Source: Pseudomonadota bacterium (GTDB taxonomy: Bacteria > Pseudomonadota > Gammaproteobacteria > Halothiobacillales > Halothiobacillaceae). Taken from it: a DNA stretch of 5,942 nt. Position 1 is the first letter of the stretch; each line of letters starts with the position of its first letter. The notes under the pieces were generated by a model. The model was not told where the DNA came from and ran no database searches. It saw nothing but the letters and a program-made list of their open reading frames with translations. Both the position numbers and the translations under genes were made by a program. Shown here one piece after another: positions 1 to 5,825 of the stretch. The stretch is from NCBI GenBank assembly GCA_021795795.1, contig JAJYPA010000505.1, forward strand, positions 1 to 5,942, in the 5' to 3' direction.

Positions 1-631
1 TCATCCACGCCATGGTTTTGGCTACCATGATTTGCTGTTCTTTGGCCGGATACATATATCCCTGGCAGCGGACGATCAGTTCGGCGCCTTTCATGGCGCA
101 ATCACGCCAAATCTCCGGATAGTTGCCGTCATCGCAAATGATCAGGCTTATCTTGAGTCCTTTTGGCCCTTCCGTTACATATGTAGCGTCACCGGGATAC
201 CAGCCCTCGATGGGGCACCAGGGCATGATCTTGCGATATTTTTGAACGATTTCCCCTTTGTCATTGATTAGCACAAGGGTATTGTAGGGGACTTTTATGG
301 GATGCTGTTCATGCCGTTCACCGGTTAGGGAGAACACCCCCCAGACTTTTGCGTCCCTGCAGGCCTGGGCGAAGATATCCGTCTCCTCTCCGGGAATCAT
401 GGACGCGGTTGCAAACATTTCCTCCCTATCATACATGATCCCATGGGTGCTGTATTCCGGGAACACCACCAGATCCATCCCCGGCAAACCCATCTTCATC
501 CCAACCATCATCTCGGCGATTTTCTTTGCGTTTTCCAGAACTTCACATCTAGTGTGCAGCCGCGGCATCTTGTAATTGACCACCGCCACTCCAACACTGT
601 CGTTGCTGCTTGAAATATCACCGTGCCGCAT
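1..631 (-). CDS. amiE: Aliphatic amidase AmiE, N-terminal part (runs off left edge)
   Basis: Cytoplasmic aliphatic amidase of the nitrilase superfamily (EC 3.5.1.4), which hydrolyses short aliphatic amides such as acetamide and propionamide to the carboxylate and ammonia. The visible 210 residues begin [20 protein letters not shown] and line up without gaps with my recollection of Pseudomonas AmiE (about 346 residues), so roughly the last 135 residues lie outside the window. The catalytic set is in the expected positions: Glu59 (VVFPEYS), Lys134 (KYRK), Glu142 (WCPIEGW) and the nucleophile Cys166 ([10 protein letters not shown]). The start is fixed by AAAAGGAG (638-645) six bases before ATG. 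The N-terminus is AmiE-like, not that of the AmiF formamidase paralogue. It is the last visible gene of the operon, 55 bases after fmdB. No frameshift is seen. Exact substrate preference cannot be read from the sequence. Confidence 0.95.
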   Translation of the reverse strand, partial: MRHGDISSSNDSVGVAVVNYKMPRLHTRCEVLENAKKIAEMMVGMKMGLPGMDLVVFPEYSTHGIMYDREEMFATASMIPGEETDIFAQACRDAKVWGVFSLTGERHEQHPIKVPYNTLVLINDKGEIVQKYRKIMPWCPIEGWYPGDATYVTEGPKGLKISLIICDDGNYPEIWRDCAMKGAELIVRCQGYMYPAKEQQIMVAKTMAWM

Positions 632-686
632 AATCCACTCCTTTTGGCAATTTTCTGGTCATACTACGCTGGCGAAACTTCTTCTA

Positions 687-983
687 CTAATGACTCAGCA
701 TCCACGGCCTGCCATTGCGGGCGGCCCAGCTACCAGCTTGCCGACATCCCGCCTCGGAATGACCACGTTCTTTTGCGGTGAGACGCGGTTTTTCCGCACT
801 GGCTTCGTTGCGCTGATGGGCCTTGCGCACGGCGGAACTCAGGGCCGAGAGATGCGGGGCGCTCAGAATGCGTTGTGCATCAGCGCCACATTGCGGGCAA
901 ACGCAGTTTTGCGCCGATTCATCCATTTTTCGCAAGCTGGTGAATCCACCACAACGGTCACACAGATATTCATAGATAGGCAT
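687..983 (-). CDS. fmdB: FmdB-family zinc-ribbon protein
   Basis: Small 98-residue protein of the FmdB/CxxC family, named for the product encoded next to formamidase in Methylophilus methylotrophus and usually called a putative regulator. Its molecular role is not firmly established. It opens with the family hallmark MPIYEYLCDRCG. Two knuckles, Cys8-x2-Cys11 and Cys29-x2-Cys32, should bind one zinc, and Cys27 is an extra cysteine. The C-terminal half is basic and probably disordered, ending RPWMLSH, which resembles other FmdB proteins beside amidases. The ATG at 983 was chosen over an in-frame start 39 codons upstream because the protein then begins at MPIYEY and GGAGAG (989-994) lies five bases before it. 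The longer version would read through the intergenic hairpin. It sits 58 bases after fmdA and 55 before amiE. Confidence 0.9.
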   Translation of the reverse strand: MPIYEYLCDRCGGFTSLRKMDESAQNCVCPQCGADAQRILSAPHLSALSSAVRKAHQRNEASAEKPRLTAKERGHSEAGCRQAGSWAARNGRPWMLSH

Positions 984-988
984 TGTTT

Positions 989-994
989 CTCTCC
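989..994 (-). promoter_or_regulatory. Ribosome binding site of fmdB
   Basis: GGAGAG on the minus strand, five bases before the ATG at 983. It decides the fmdB start against an in-frame start 39 codons upstream. It begins five bases after the base of the fmdA-fmdB hairpin, so the two may interact sterically. Confidence 0.7.
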
Positions 995-999
995 GATTC

Positions 1000-1031
1000 G
1001 GGCACTGCGGGAGCATGCCCCCGCAGTGCCC
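1000..1031 (-). other. Perfect 12-bp stem-loop between fmdA and fmdB
   Basis: The arms are GGGCACTGCGGG (1000-1011) and CCCGCAGTGCCC (1020-1031), a perfect 12-bp GC-rich stem with an 8-base loop that itself contains GCATGC. It lies wholly in the fmdA-fmdB gap. No run of U follows on the minus strand, so it is not a standard intrinsic terminator. Plausible roles are an mRNA stability or processing element, partial attenuation, or modulation of fmdB translation. Confidence 0.8.
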
Positions 1032-1041
1032 CATTTGCGCC

Positions 1042-2268
1042 TTATTTCGGTGTCGCCAGCGCCACTCCCGGTAACAGCGACATCTGGGGGCCGCTCGCAT
1101 CAGGACGGATGTCGAAATCGAAGATTTCCGTCGGGATATAGAGGGTCGCGCAGGCGTTGGGTATGTCCACGATCCCGCTAATCCTGCCTTCCACCGGGGC
1201 GGTGCCCAGAATCACGTACGCCTGCTCGCCGCTGTAGCCGAATTTTTTTAGGTACTCAATGGCATTGAGCGCCGCTTGGCGATAGGCCACATGGGCGTCC
1301 AGATAATACTGTTTTCCCTGCTCGTCGACGGAAATGCCTTCGAAGACCAGATATTCGCTGTAGTGTGGTTCCATGCGGCCGGTCTTGAAGACAGGATTCT
1401 TGATTCCGTATTTCGCCATGCCGCCCTTGATGATATCCACATGCAGGTCGATCCAGCCCGCCATTTCTATGGCACCGCAGAAGGTGATCTCGCCATCGCC
1501 CTGGGAAAAGTGGAGGTCCCCGACCGACAAACCGGCGTTTTTCACATATACGGGAAAGTAGATCCGTGAACCGCGGGTCAGGTTCTTGATGTCGCAGTTG
1601 CCGCCGTGTTCCCTGGGTGGCACGGTCCGGGCCGCGACCTTGCCCGCTTCCTTGGCCAAGTTCGGATCCAGATGTCCGAGGAGGGCGGTGTCGGGACAAG
1701 GCGGGGCCGCCAGGGGCGGCACCCGCTCCGGATCGGTGGCGATCAGTTCCGCTTCCCGCCGGTTCCACTCCGCAAGCAACGCATGGGAGGGGAGGCAGCC
1801 TATGAGCCCAGGGTGGGTAATACCGTGATAACGGACACCGGGAACATGCCTGGACGTGGCCATGACACCATGGAAGTCCCAGCACGCCTTGCGCGCCTCC
1901 GGAAAGTGCTCGGTAAGAAAACCACCGCCATTCTCCCGGGAAAATATGCCTGTGAAACCCCACTCAGATTCTTGGAAGGCGCCGATATCGAGGATATCCA
2001 CCACCAACAGGTCGCCCGGCTCGGCCCCTTCCACCCCCACTGGTCCACTCAGGTAATGCACCTTGGTAAGGTCCACGTCACGGACGTCACCGGCATCGTC
2101 ATTATCGGTGATTTGGCCCCCGGTCCAATCCAGACACTCCACCCGGAACTCGCTCCCGGGTTTCACCATCGCCACCATCGGAATATCCGGATGCCAGCGG
2201 TTGTGTGGCAGGATATCTTGCTTTTCCGGGGCCTTCCCCAAATCCACGTTGATCAATGTCTTCGGCAT
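1042..2268 (-). CDS. fmdA: Formamidase/acetamidase FmdA
   Basis: A 408-residue cytoplasmic amidase of the FmdA/AmdA family (acetamidase/formamidase fold, EC 3.5.1.49 or related), hydrolysing formamide and other short amides to ammonia and the acid. The length matches the Methylophilus formamidase (about 407). It begins MPKTLINVDLGKAPEKQDIL. Recognisable family blocks are HPGLIGCLPS (152-161), EHGGNCDIKNL (220-230) and GDLHFSQGDGE (250-260). These occur in this family but not in the nitrilase superfamily, so it is unrelated to the downstream AmiE. The ATG at 2268 follows AAGGAG (2277-2282) by eight bases. An in-frame start 56 codons upstream would overlap the transporter and gives a peptide unlike the family, so it was rejected. 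It starts 19 bases after the transporter stop, implying tight co-transcription. Coding DNA is markedly GC-rich. Formamide versus acetamide specificity is not determined. Confidence 0.95.
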   Translation of the reverse strand: MPKTLINVDLGKAPEKQDILPHNRWHPDIPMVAMVKPGSEFRVECLDWTGGQITDNDDAGDVRDVDLTKVHYLSGPVGVEGAEPGDLLVVDILDIGAFQESEWGFTGIFSRENGGGFLTEHFPEARKACWDFHGVMATSRHVPGVRYHGITHPGLIGCLPSHALLAEWNRREAELIATDPERVPPLAAPPCPDTALLGHLDPNLAKEAGKVAARTVPPREHGGNCDIKNLTRGSRIYFPVYVKNAGLSVGDLHFSQGDGEITFCGAIEMAGWIDLHVDIIKGGMAKYGIKNPVFKTGRMEPHYSEYLVFEGISVDEQGKQYYLDAHVAYRQAALNAIEYLKKFGYSGEQAYVILGTAPVEGRISGIVDIPNACATLYIPTEIFDFDIRPDASGPQMSLLPGVALATPK

Positions 2269-2276
2269 TGCTATAG

Positions 2277-2282
2277 CTCCTT
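2277..2282 (-). promoter_or_regulatory. Ribosome binding site of fmdA
   Basis: AAGGAG on the minus strand, eight bases before the ATG at 2268 and just after the transporter stop codon (2288-2290). It fixes the fmdA start and excludes the in-frame upstream extension into the transporter gene. Confidence 0.75.
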
Positions 2283-2287
2283 GTTTC

Positions 2288-3952
2288 TTAGCCACACTTG
2301 ACGGGCACGTCCTTGATAACACCCACCTCTTTGCACTGATCCATGCATTGGATTTCCAGCGAGCAGCAGAGGGAACAGATGGGCCCGTCATGATACGGGC
2401 AGCAGGCCATGTCTTCCTTCTCGTACTCATGGCCACAAGACGTGCAGGTCAACACATCATGATGGGTGCCGGCATGGTAGTGCGCATCTCGCGCAATGTA
2501 ATACTTCCCTTTCGTTATGATGGCGATTATCGGCGAAGCAATAAATGCGATAGCCAAGGCTATAAACGCACTAAACGCTTGGGCGTATTCACCAAAAACG
2601 CCAAAAAATGCGGCAATGGAAATCACTGAGGCGATGATCATTGCGCCAAAACCAACCGGATTGAAGTTGTATAGATGCGCCCTCTTAAATTCCACATAGG
2701 ATGGGCTGAGCTTCAGCAGCGGTTTATTGATCACAAGGTCAGCCACTACCGCACCAATCCATGCAACCGCAATATTGGAGTAAAATCCCAGAATGTGACC
2801 GAGGACGGAAAACATATTTGCTTCCATCAACGCAAGAGAAATGCCAACATTGAGGAAAATATATACGACTCGCCCTGGATGGATGTGAATGACTCGGGAA
2901 AAGAAGTTGGACCAGGATAACGATCCGGAATAGGCATTGGTGACATTGATTTTTATCTGTGATAGAAGAACGAAAAATGTTGCAACGGTAATGGCCGTAG
3001 CCAATCCCGGAAAAATATAGTGGAACCCCGCGATATACATCTGAATCGGTTCATTAGCCTTATCCAAGGCGGTCCCGTGAGAAACGGCCAGTGAAGCAAA
3101 GAAGGACCCCATCAATTGCTTGCTAAGGCCAAGAAGTACCCAACCTGGGCCTGCAGCGAGAACAGCAACCCACCATATCCATGCCCTACCCTTGGTTTTG
3201 TTAGGCATAAATCTTAAATAGTCAGCCTGTTCACCGATCTGGGCAATCAAAGATAACGCAATACCAGCAGCCGTGCCGAAATACAGTGGATTAAACCCTG
3301 CCCCACTCGGTGATTTCCCGGCAAACTCCGTCCAGGTGGTGAACGCACCTGGATCTTTAATCAATACCGCAAGAAATGGTGCGATCAACAATGTTATCCA
3401 TACCGGCTGTGTCCACTTCTGCAGAACCGACAGCAGCGTCATGCCAAAGGCTACTAACGGTATGATAATTAATGAGGCTATAGCATATGCCCAGGGCAAT
3501 GGGATTCCCCAATACAGGTTCATTGCTTGGGACATTATTGATCCCTCTAAAGCAAAGAATATGAATGTAAATGAGGCATACACAACCGAGGTGAAGGTCG
3601 AGCCCAAATAGCCGAATCCTGCACCCCGAGTGAGGAGGTCGACATCTACATTGTATTTCGCCGAGTAATAGGCGATTGGAATCCCTGTTAGGAAAATAAC
3701 CAATGCGGCGGCAAGTATCCCCCAGAAAGCATTCGTAAAACCAAATTGAACCGCCAATGAACCACCAATAGCCTGATCAGCCATATAAGCTATGCCACCT
3801 AGAGCAGCCATAGCGACAGCATACTCAGACCATTTACGAAAGCTTTTAGGAGCATAACGAAGCGAATAATCCTCGAGCACAGGATTATTCACCAATCCAT
3901 TGAAGCGGCGCGAAGATGTTCCAAACCATTTCTTTTCAGCATTTGCGGCCAT
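2288..3952 (-). CDS. NCS1-family permease with Cys-rich C-terminal tail, probable amide/urea transporter
   Basis: A 554-residue inner-membrane carrier of the NCS1 (nucleobase:cation symporter 1) family, which includes cytosine, allantoin and hydantoin permeases. The cytoplasmic N-terminus contains NPVLEDYSLRYAPKSFRKWS (23-42), a typical NCS1 lead-in. About twelve hydrophobic segments follow between residues 45 and 480. Family-like blocks are LLTRGAGFGYLGS (106-118) and GEQADYLRFMP (240-250). Residues 503-553 form a soluble tail with ten cysteines, described separately. The ATG at 3952 follows GAGGTG (3957-3962) by four bases. The gene lies 74 bases after the porin and 19 before fmdA, a slot occupied by an ABC amide transporter (fmdDEF) in Methylophilus, so uptake of short amides or urea is inferred from context. 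DNA coding the membrane part is AT-richer than that coding the tail. I am confident of the family but not of the substrate. Confidence 0.88.
   Translation of the reverse strand: MAANAEKKWFGTSSRRFNGLVNNPVLEDYSLRYAPKSFRKWSEYAVAMAALGGIAYMADQAIGGSLAVQFGFTNAFWGILAAALVIFLTGIPIAYYSAKYNVDVDLLTRGAGFGYLGSTFTSVVYASFTFIFFALEGSIMSQAMNLYWGIPLPWAYAIASLIIIPLVAFGMTLLSVLQKWTQPVWITLLIAPFLAVLIKDPGAFTTWTEFAGKSPSGAGFNPLYFGTAAGIALSLIAQIGEQADYLRFMPNKTKGRAWIWWVAVLAAGPGWVLLGLSKQLMGSFFASLAVSHGTALDKANEPIQMYIAGFHYIFPGLATAITVATFFVLLSQIKINVTNAYSGSLSWSNFFSRVIHIHPGRVVYIFLNVGISLALMEANMFSVLGHILGFYSNIAVAWIGAVVADLVINKPLLKLSPSYVEFKRAHLYNFNPVGFGAMIIASVISIAAFFGVFGEYAQAFSAFIALAIAFIASPIIAIITKGKYYIARDAHYHAGTHHDVLTCTSCGHEYEKEDMACCPYHDGPICSLCCSLEIQCMDQCKEVGVIKDVPVKCG
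2291..2446 (-). other. Cysteine-rich C-terminal domain of the NCS1 permease
   Basis: Residues 503-554 hold ten cysteines: Cys503-x2-Cys506, Cys517-Cys518, Cys526-x2-Cys529-Cys530, Cys536-x3-Cys540 and Cys553. Recognisable strings are CTSCGHEYEKEDMACCPYHD and PICSLCCSLEIQC. The spacing suggests two or more zinc or iron-sulphur knuckles on the cytoplasmic side. From memory, similar motifs join NCS1-like membrane domains to PAS/histidine kinase modules in some proteobacterial sensor proteins. Here the chain stops with no kinase. Confidence 0.75.
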
Positions 3953-4026
3953 AAATCACCTCATTAATCCGGGTGGATACGCGGGCGAGCGGTACTATAT
4001 GCTGCTTTGATTCCCAATTGGCATTG

Positions 4027-5214
4027 CTAGAACATGAAGCCCGTCTCCAACATCGCTCGGACTTGGGTCGGGTTTGCACCTTGCGCACCAAATACGTTCC
4101 CGGGTATATAATTTGAGACATGCACTAACGAAAGCTCCTCTCTGACAAAGTAACCACCGGACTGATATGTTGGGGTAATATCGAATGCCCATGCATGCAT
4201 GCCATTGCCATAACCAATAAAGTTGCCTGCAATACCGCCATCACCCGGCGTCCCACTAGCTGTTGCGTAATTGAGATCTGCGGCTAAAGACCACATTTTG
4301 GTGAATGCGTAGTTTGCATGAAGAGCAACGCCCAAATTATAGGATCCTTTGGTGGTACCGAACGCTCTATTTTTTGGAGTATAAATTACCTGAACTTCAG
4401 GAACGATTGATAGAGGTCCATGGGTATACTCATAATAAGCTCCATATATGTCACTGTTATCGAGGCCCAAACTACTATTGACGTAGGGATTGGTGGAATA
4501 AGAAGAAACGCCCAGATAATCAGCCACAGTGCCGGTGTGTCCGAGATTTCCGCCTGCATAGACATTAATGTTATTATCATTATTGATAGTGTAAGTCAGC
4601 AATCCGTCTACCCAATTATATCGATTTGAGTAATAACCGTCATTCCACGAGACTGAAACGCTAATCGGTCCTTTTGTGTAATTGAGCTGAATCCCCCTAT
4701 TTACAGATGGCTCTATAGCCCAAATAAAGCCTGCTTCTATGTTGGCTCTTTGATAAGAAAACGTGGGGGTATAGCCATACAATACCGGAAGATTGCCTAT
4801 CTCAAACGAGAAATTTTTCGATGGGGCTATAGTTAGATAAGCCCAAACCAGAGGGCCGAAAGCCCTTGTGGACGACCTCGCTGAAGAAAATGGTGCCCCC
4901 ATCTGGGGGAAGCTGTACGCGCCTCCTTGTAAATAAAACTGAACTAGCCCAGTATTCTTTTGAACTATAACAAATGCGTTACTTATCGCCGTTCCAACAT
5001 GCTTGCTGGCGAGAGGCCCCACTGAAGAAGGAGACGGATTATCTTGCCAGAATCCGTATCCGGACAGCACTCCTTGGACGTTTACCTTGCCTAGCGGACC
5101 TGCATCTATATTCAAGGATGATGGCGGCAATCCAAACGCGTTAGCGGCGGTATTTGTTGCTGCGGCTATACTTAGCAATGCGGCTAGCGTAATTTTTTTA
5201 ACAAAAAACTTCAT
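4027..5214 (-). CDS. fmdC: Outer-membrane porin, FmdC-like, for short amides/urea
   Basis: A 395-residue predicted outer-membrane beta-barrel. Residues 1-26 are a Sec signal peptide: a basic start (MKFFVKK), a hydrophobic core (ITLAALLSIAAA) and a likely cut after Ala-Asn-Ala26. The mature part is rich in Tyr, Asn, Gly and Ser with alternating hydrophobic residues and aromatics, and ends GFMF with the C-terminal Phe typical of BAM-assembled proteins. Length, composition and position as first gene before a transporter and fmdA match FmdC of Methylophilus, a proposed porin for short amides and urea. The family is probably the OmpL-like/BBP2 barrel group. The ATG at 5214 was preferred over one eight codons upstream because GGGAGG (5221-5226) lies six bases before it and it gives a clean signal peptide. 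Coding DNA is AT-rich (about 30% GC by hand count at 4561-4620). The symbol rests on context as well as resemblance. Confidence 0.82.
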   Translation of the reverse strand: MKFFVKKITLAALLSIAAATNTAANAFGLPPSSLNIDAGPLGKVNVQGVLSGYGFWQDNPSPSSVGPLASKHVGTAISNAFVIVQKNTGLVQFYLQGGAYSFPQMGAPFSSARSSTRAFGPLVWAYLTIAPSKNFSFEIGNLPVLYGYTPTFSYQRANIEAGFIWAIEPSVNRGIQLNYTKGPISVSVSWNDGYYSNRYNWVDGLLTYTINNDNNINVYAGGNLGHTGTVADYLGVSSYSTNPYVNSSLGLDNSDIYGAYYEYTHGPLSIVPEVQVIYTPKNRAFGTTKGSYNLGVALHANYAFTKMWSLAADLNYATASGTPGDGGIAGNFIGYGNGMHAWAFDITPTYQSGGYFVREELSLVHVSNYIPGNVFGAQGANPTQVRAMLETGFMF

Positions 5215-5220
5215 GACTTT

Positions 5221-5226
5221 CCTCCC
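5221..5226 (-). promoter_or_regulatory. Ribosome binding site of the porin
   Basis: GGGAGG on the minus strand, six bases before the ATG at 5214. It decides between this start and an in-frame ATG eight codons upstream, which itself lies before the Shine-Dalgarno sequence. Confidence 0.8.
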
Positions 5227-5284
5227 TTCGTTGGCCAATATAGCTTGCTTCCGTATCTATGCATCACTGTTTGAAATCGGTGGC

Positions 5285-5298
5285 AACTGTTAACAGTT
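5285..5298. promoter_or_regulatory. Perfect 14-bp palindrome at the predicted transcription start
   Basis: AACTGTTAACAGTT is identical to its own reverse complement. It starts about 70 bases before the porin ATG and covers roughly +1 to +14 of the transcript predicted from the -24/-12 promoter. With no loop it is more likely a site for a dimeric DNA-binding protein than an RNA hairpin. The protein that would bind is unknown. Confidence 0.5.
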
Positions 5299-5308
5299 AT
5301 ATGGATAT

Positions 5309-5324
5309 AGCAAAATGTATGCCA
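5309..5324 (-). promoter_or_regulatory. Sigma-54 (RpoN) -24/-12 promoter for the porin-permease-amidase operon
   Basis: The minus strand reads TGGCATACATTTTGCT, against the RpoN consensus TGGCACG-N4-TTGCW. The invariant GG and GC are present with exactly 10 bases between them, and TGGCA and TTGCT match fully. Only the C and G ending the -24 box differ. Transcription should start near 5298, leaving an 84-base leader before the porin ATG. RpoN control fits nitrogen-regulated amide use and requires an enhancer-binding activator. Confidence 0.72.
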
Positions 5325-5333
5325 TCTATATAT

Positions 5334-5344
5334 AAAAAAAAAAA
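5334..5344. other. A-tract of 11 upstream of the -24 box
   Basis: Eleven consecutive A on the plus strand, ten bases upstream of the -24 element as the operon is read, set within AT-rich DNA. It is flanked by an 8-bp inverted pair, ATCTATAT (5324-5331) and ATATAGAT (5356-5363). Intrinsic bending here could help an enhancer-bound activator reach the promoter. No convincing IHF consensus was found. Confidence 0.4.
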
Positions 5345-5427
5345 TAAAACTATTCATATAGATACATGGCTATGGAATAAGAAGCCCATGGAATATTCGC
5401 ACAATAAAAGTGCAGATAAACCTTGAG

Positions 5428-5444
5428 TGCACCACAGTGGGGAG
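5428..5444. promoter_or_regulatory. NtrC-like enhancer site, proximal
   Basis: TGCACCACAGTGGGGAG compared with the NtrC consensus TGCACCA-N3-TGGTGCA matches 11 of 14 defined positions: a perfect left half and TGG-G in the right. Its centre is about 138 bp upstream of the predicted start, within the range at which NtrC sites act on sigma-54 promoters. Assignment to NtrC, not another activator, is inferred. Confidence 0.45.
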
Positions 5445-5485
5445 GGGGTATATCAAACACGTCGTCCCGAGGAAAGAGAAGGGCT

Positions 5486-5502
5486 AGCACCCTGTTGGTT
5501 GG
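5486..5502. promoter_or_regulatory. Possible second NtrC-like site, distal
   Basis: AGCACCCTGTTGGTTGG retains GCACC and TGGT at the spacing of the NtrC dyad but loses the outer right bases. It is centred 58 bp beyond the proximal site, about 196 bp upstream of the predicted start. It is weak alone and is listed because of its neighbour. Confidence 0.25.
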
Positions 5503-5825
5503 CTTCAAGACGATGGCGGCCACCGACGCGATAGTTTCATTACTATGCAGAGCAGTTGTTATACCGATATTGACTAAATCCATACCTATTTCTTGTGAAG
5601 ATATGAGACTGTTCTACCGACATTATTAAAAAGGCCATGGAGCGTCTTTTGAGGAGCCTCCTTCTTGCAAACCAGTAATGTCCTACATGCGCATTTAGGG
5701 CAATCAGGTAGACTGAGTCCATACTTACCAGCCGGGTTTCATCCAGGTGCTTCCATCCATGCGTCATTTCCTTCGCCGGGCACGTCCTTATGCGTCTCCA
5801 GAAAGCCGATCCAGCGCTCACGGGT

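Larger units (their letters stand above)
5215..5825. other. Gene-free regulatory region between ureG and the porin operon
   Basis: About 610 bases with no convincing gene. The part next to the porin (5280-5400) is very AT-rich and holds the sigma-54 promoter, the palindrome and the A-tract. The middle holds two NtrC-like sites. The part next to ureG (from about 5750) is GC-rich and stays open in the ureG frame for 28 codons after its stop. Small open frames at 5350-5583 and 5543-5821 (minus) lack good ribosome binding sites and recognisable similarity. No clear rho-independent terminator was found after ureG. Confidence 0.6.

Noticed and set aside
576..1181. Plus-strand 201-codon frame spanning amiE, fmdB and the fmdA end
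   Set aside because: It runs antisense across three recognised genes and both intergenic gaps; its composition is Arg/Ser/Pro-rich as expected of a shadow.
1256..1963. Long minus-strand frame (235 codons) inside fmdA
   Set aside because: It is an alternate-frame shadow of GC-rich fmdA; the peptide is low-complexity, Arg/Gly/Pro-rich and unlike any family, while fmdA is unambiguous.
1606..2301. Plus-strand 231-codon frame opposite fmdA
   Set aside because: An antisense shadow of a GC-rich gene with no start signal and a peptide lacking recognisable features.
5350..5583. Minus-strand 77-codon open frame just upstream of the sigma-54 promoter
   Set aside because: The ribosome binding site is weak, no family is recognised, and the frame overlaps both NtrC-like sites. 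It could be a gene remnant but cannot be supported.
5619..5655. Possible terminator: AAAAG and CTTTT arms flanking a CCATGG core
   Set aside because: Only about five A:T-rich pairs with a long loop, and nearly 200 bases after the ureG stop, so too weak to call.
5649..5664. Short dyad AGGAG-C-CTCCT in the gene-free region
   Set aside because: The single-base centre cannot form an RNA loop and the arms are only five bases, which is expected by chance.
5543..5821. Minus-strand 92-codon open frame starting GTG five bases after the ureG stop
   Set aside because: No Shine-Dalgarno sequence precedes it, the peptide resembles nothing I recognise, and it crosses from GC-rich to AT-rich DNA without a consistent codon pattern.
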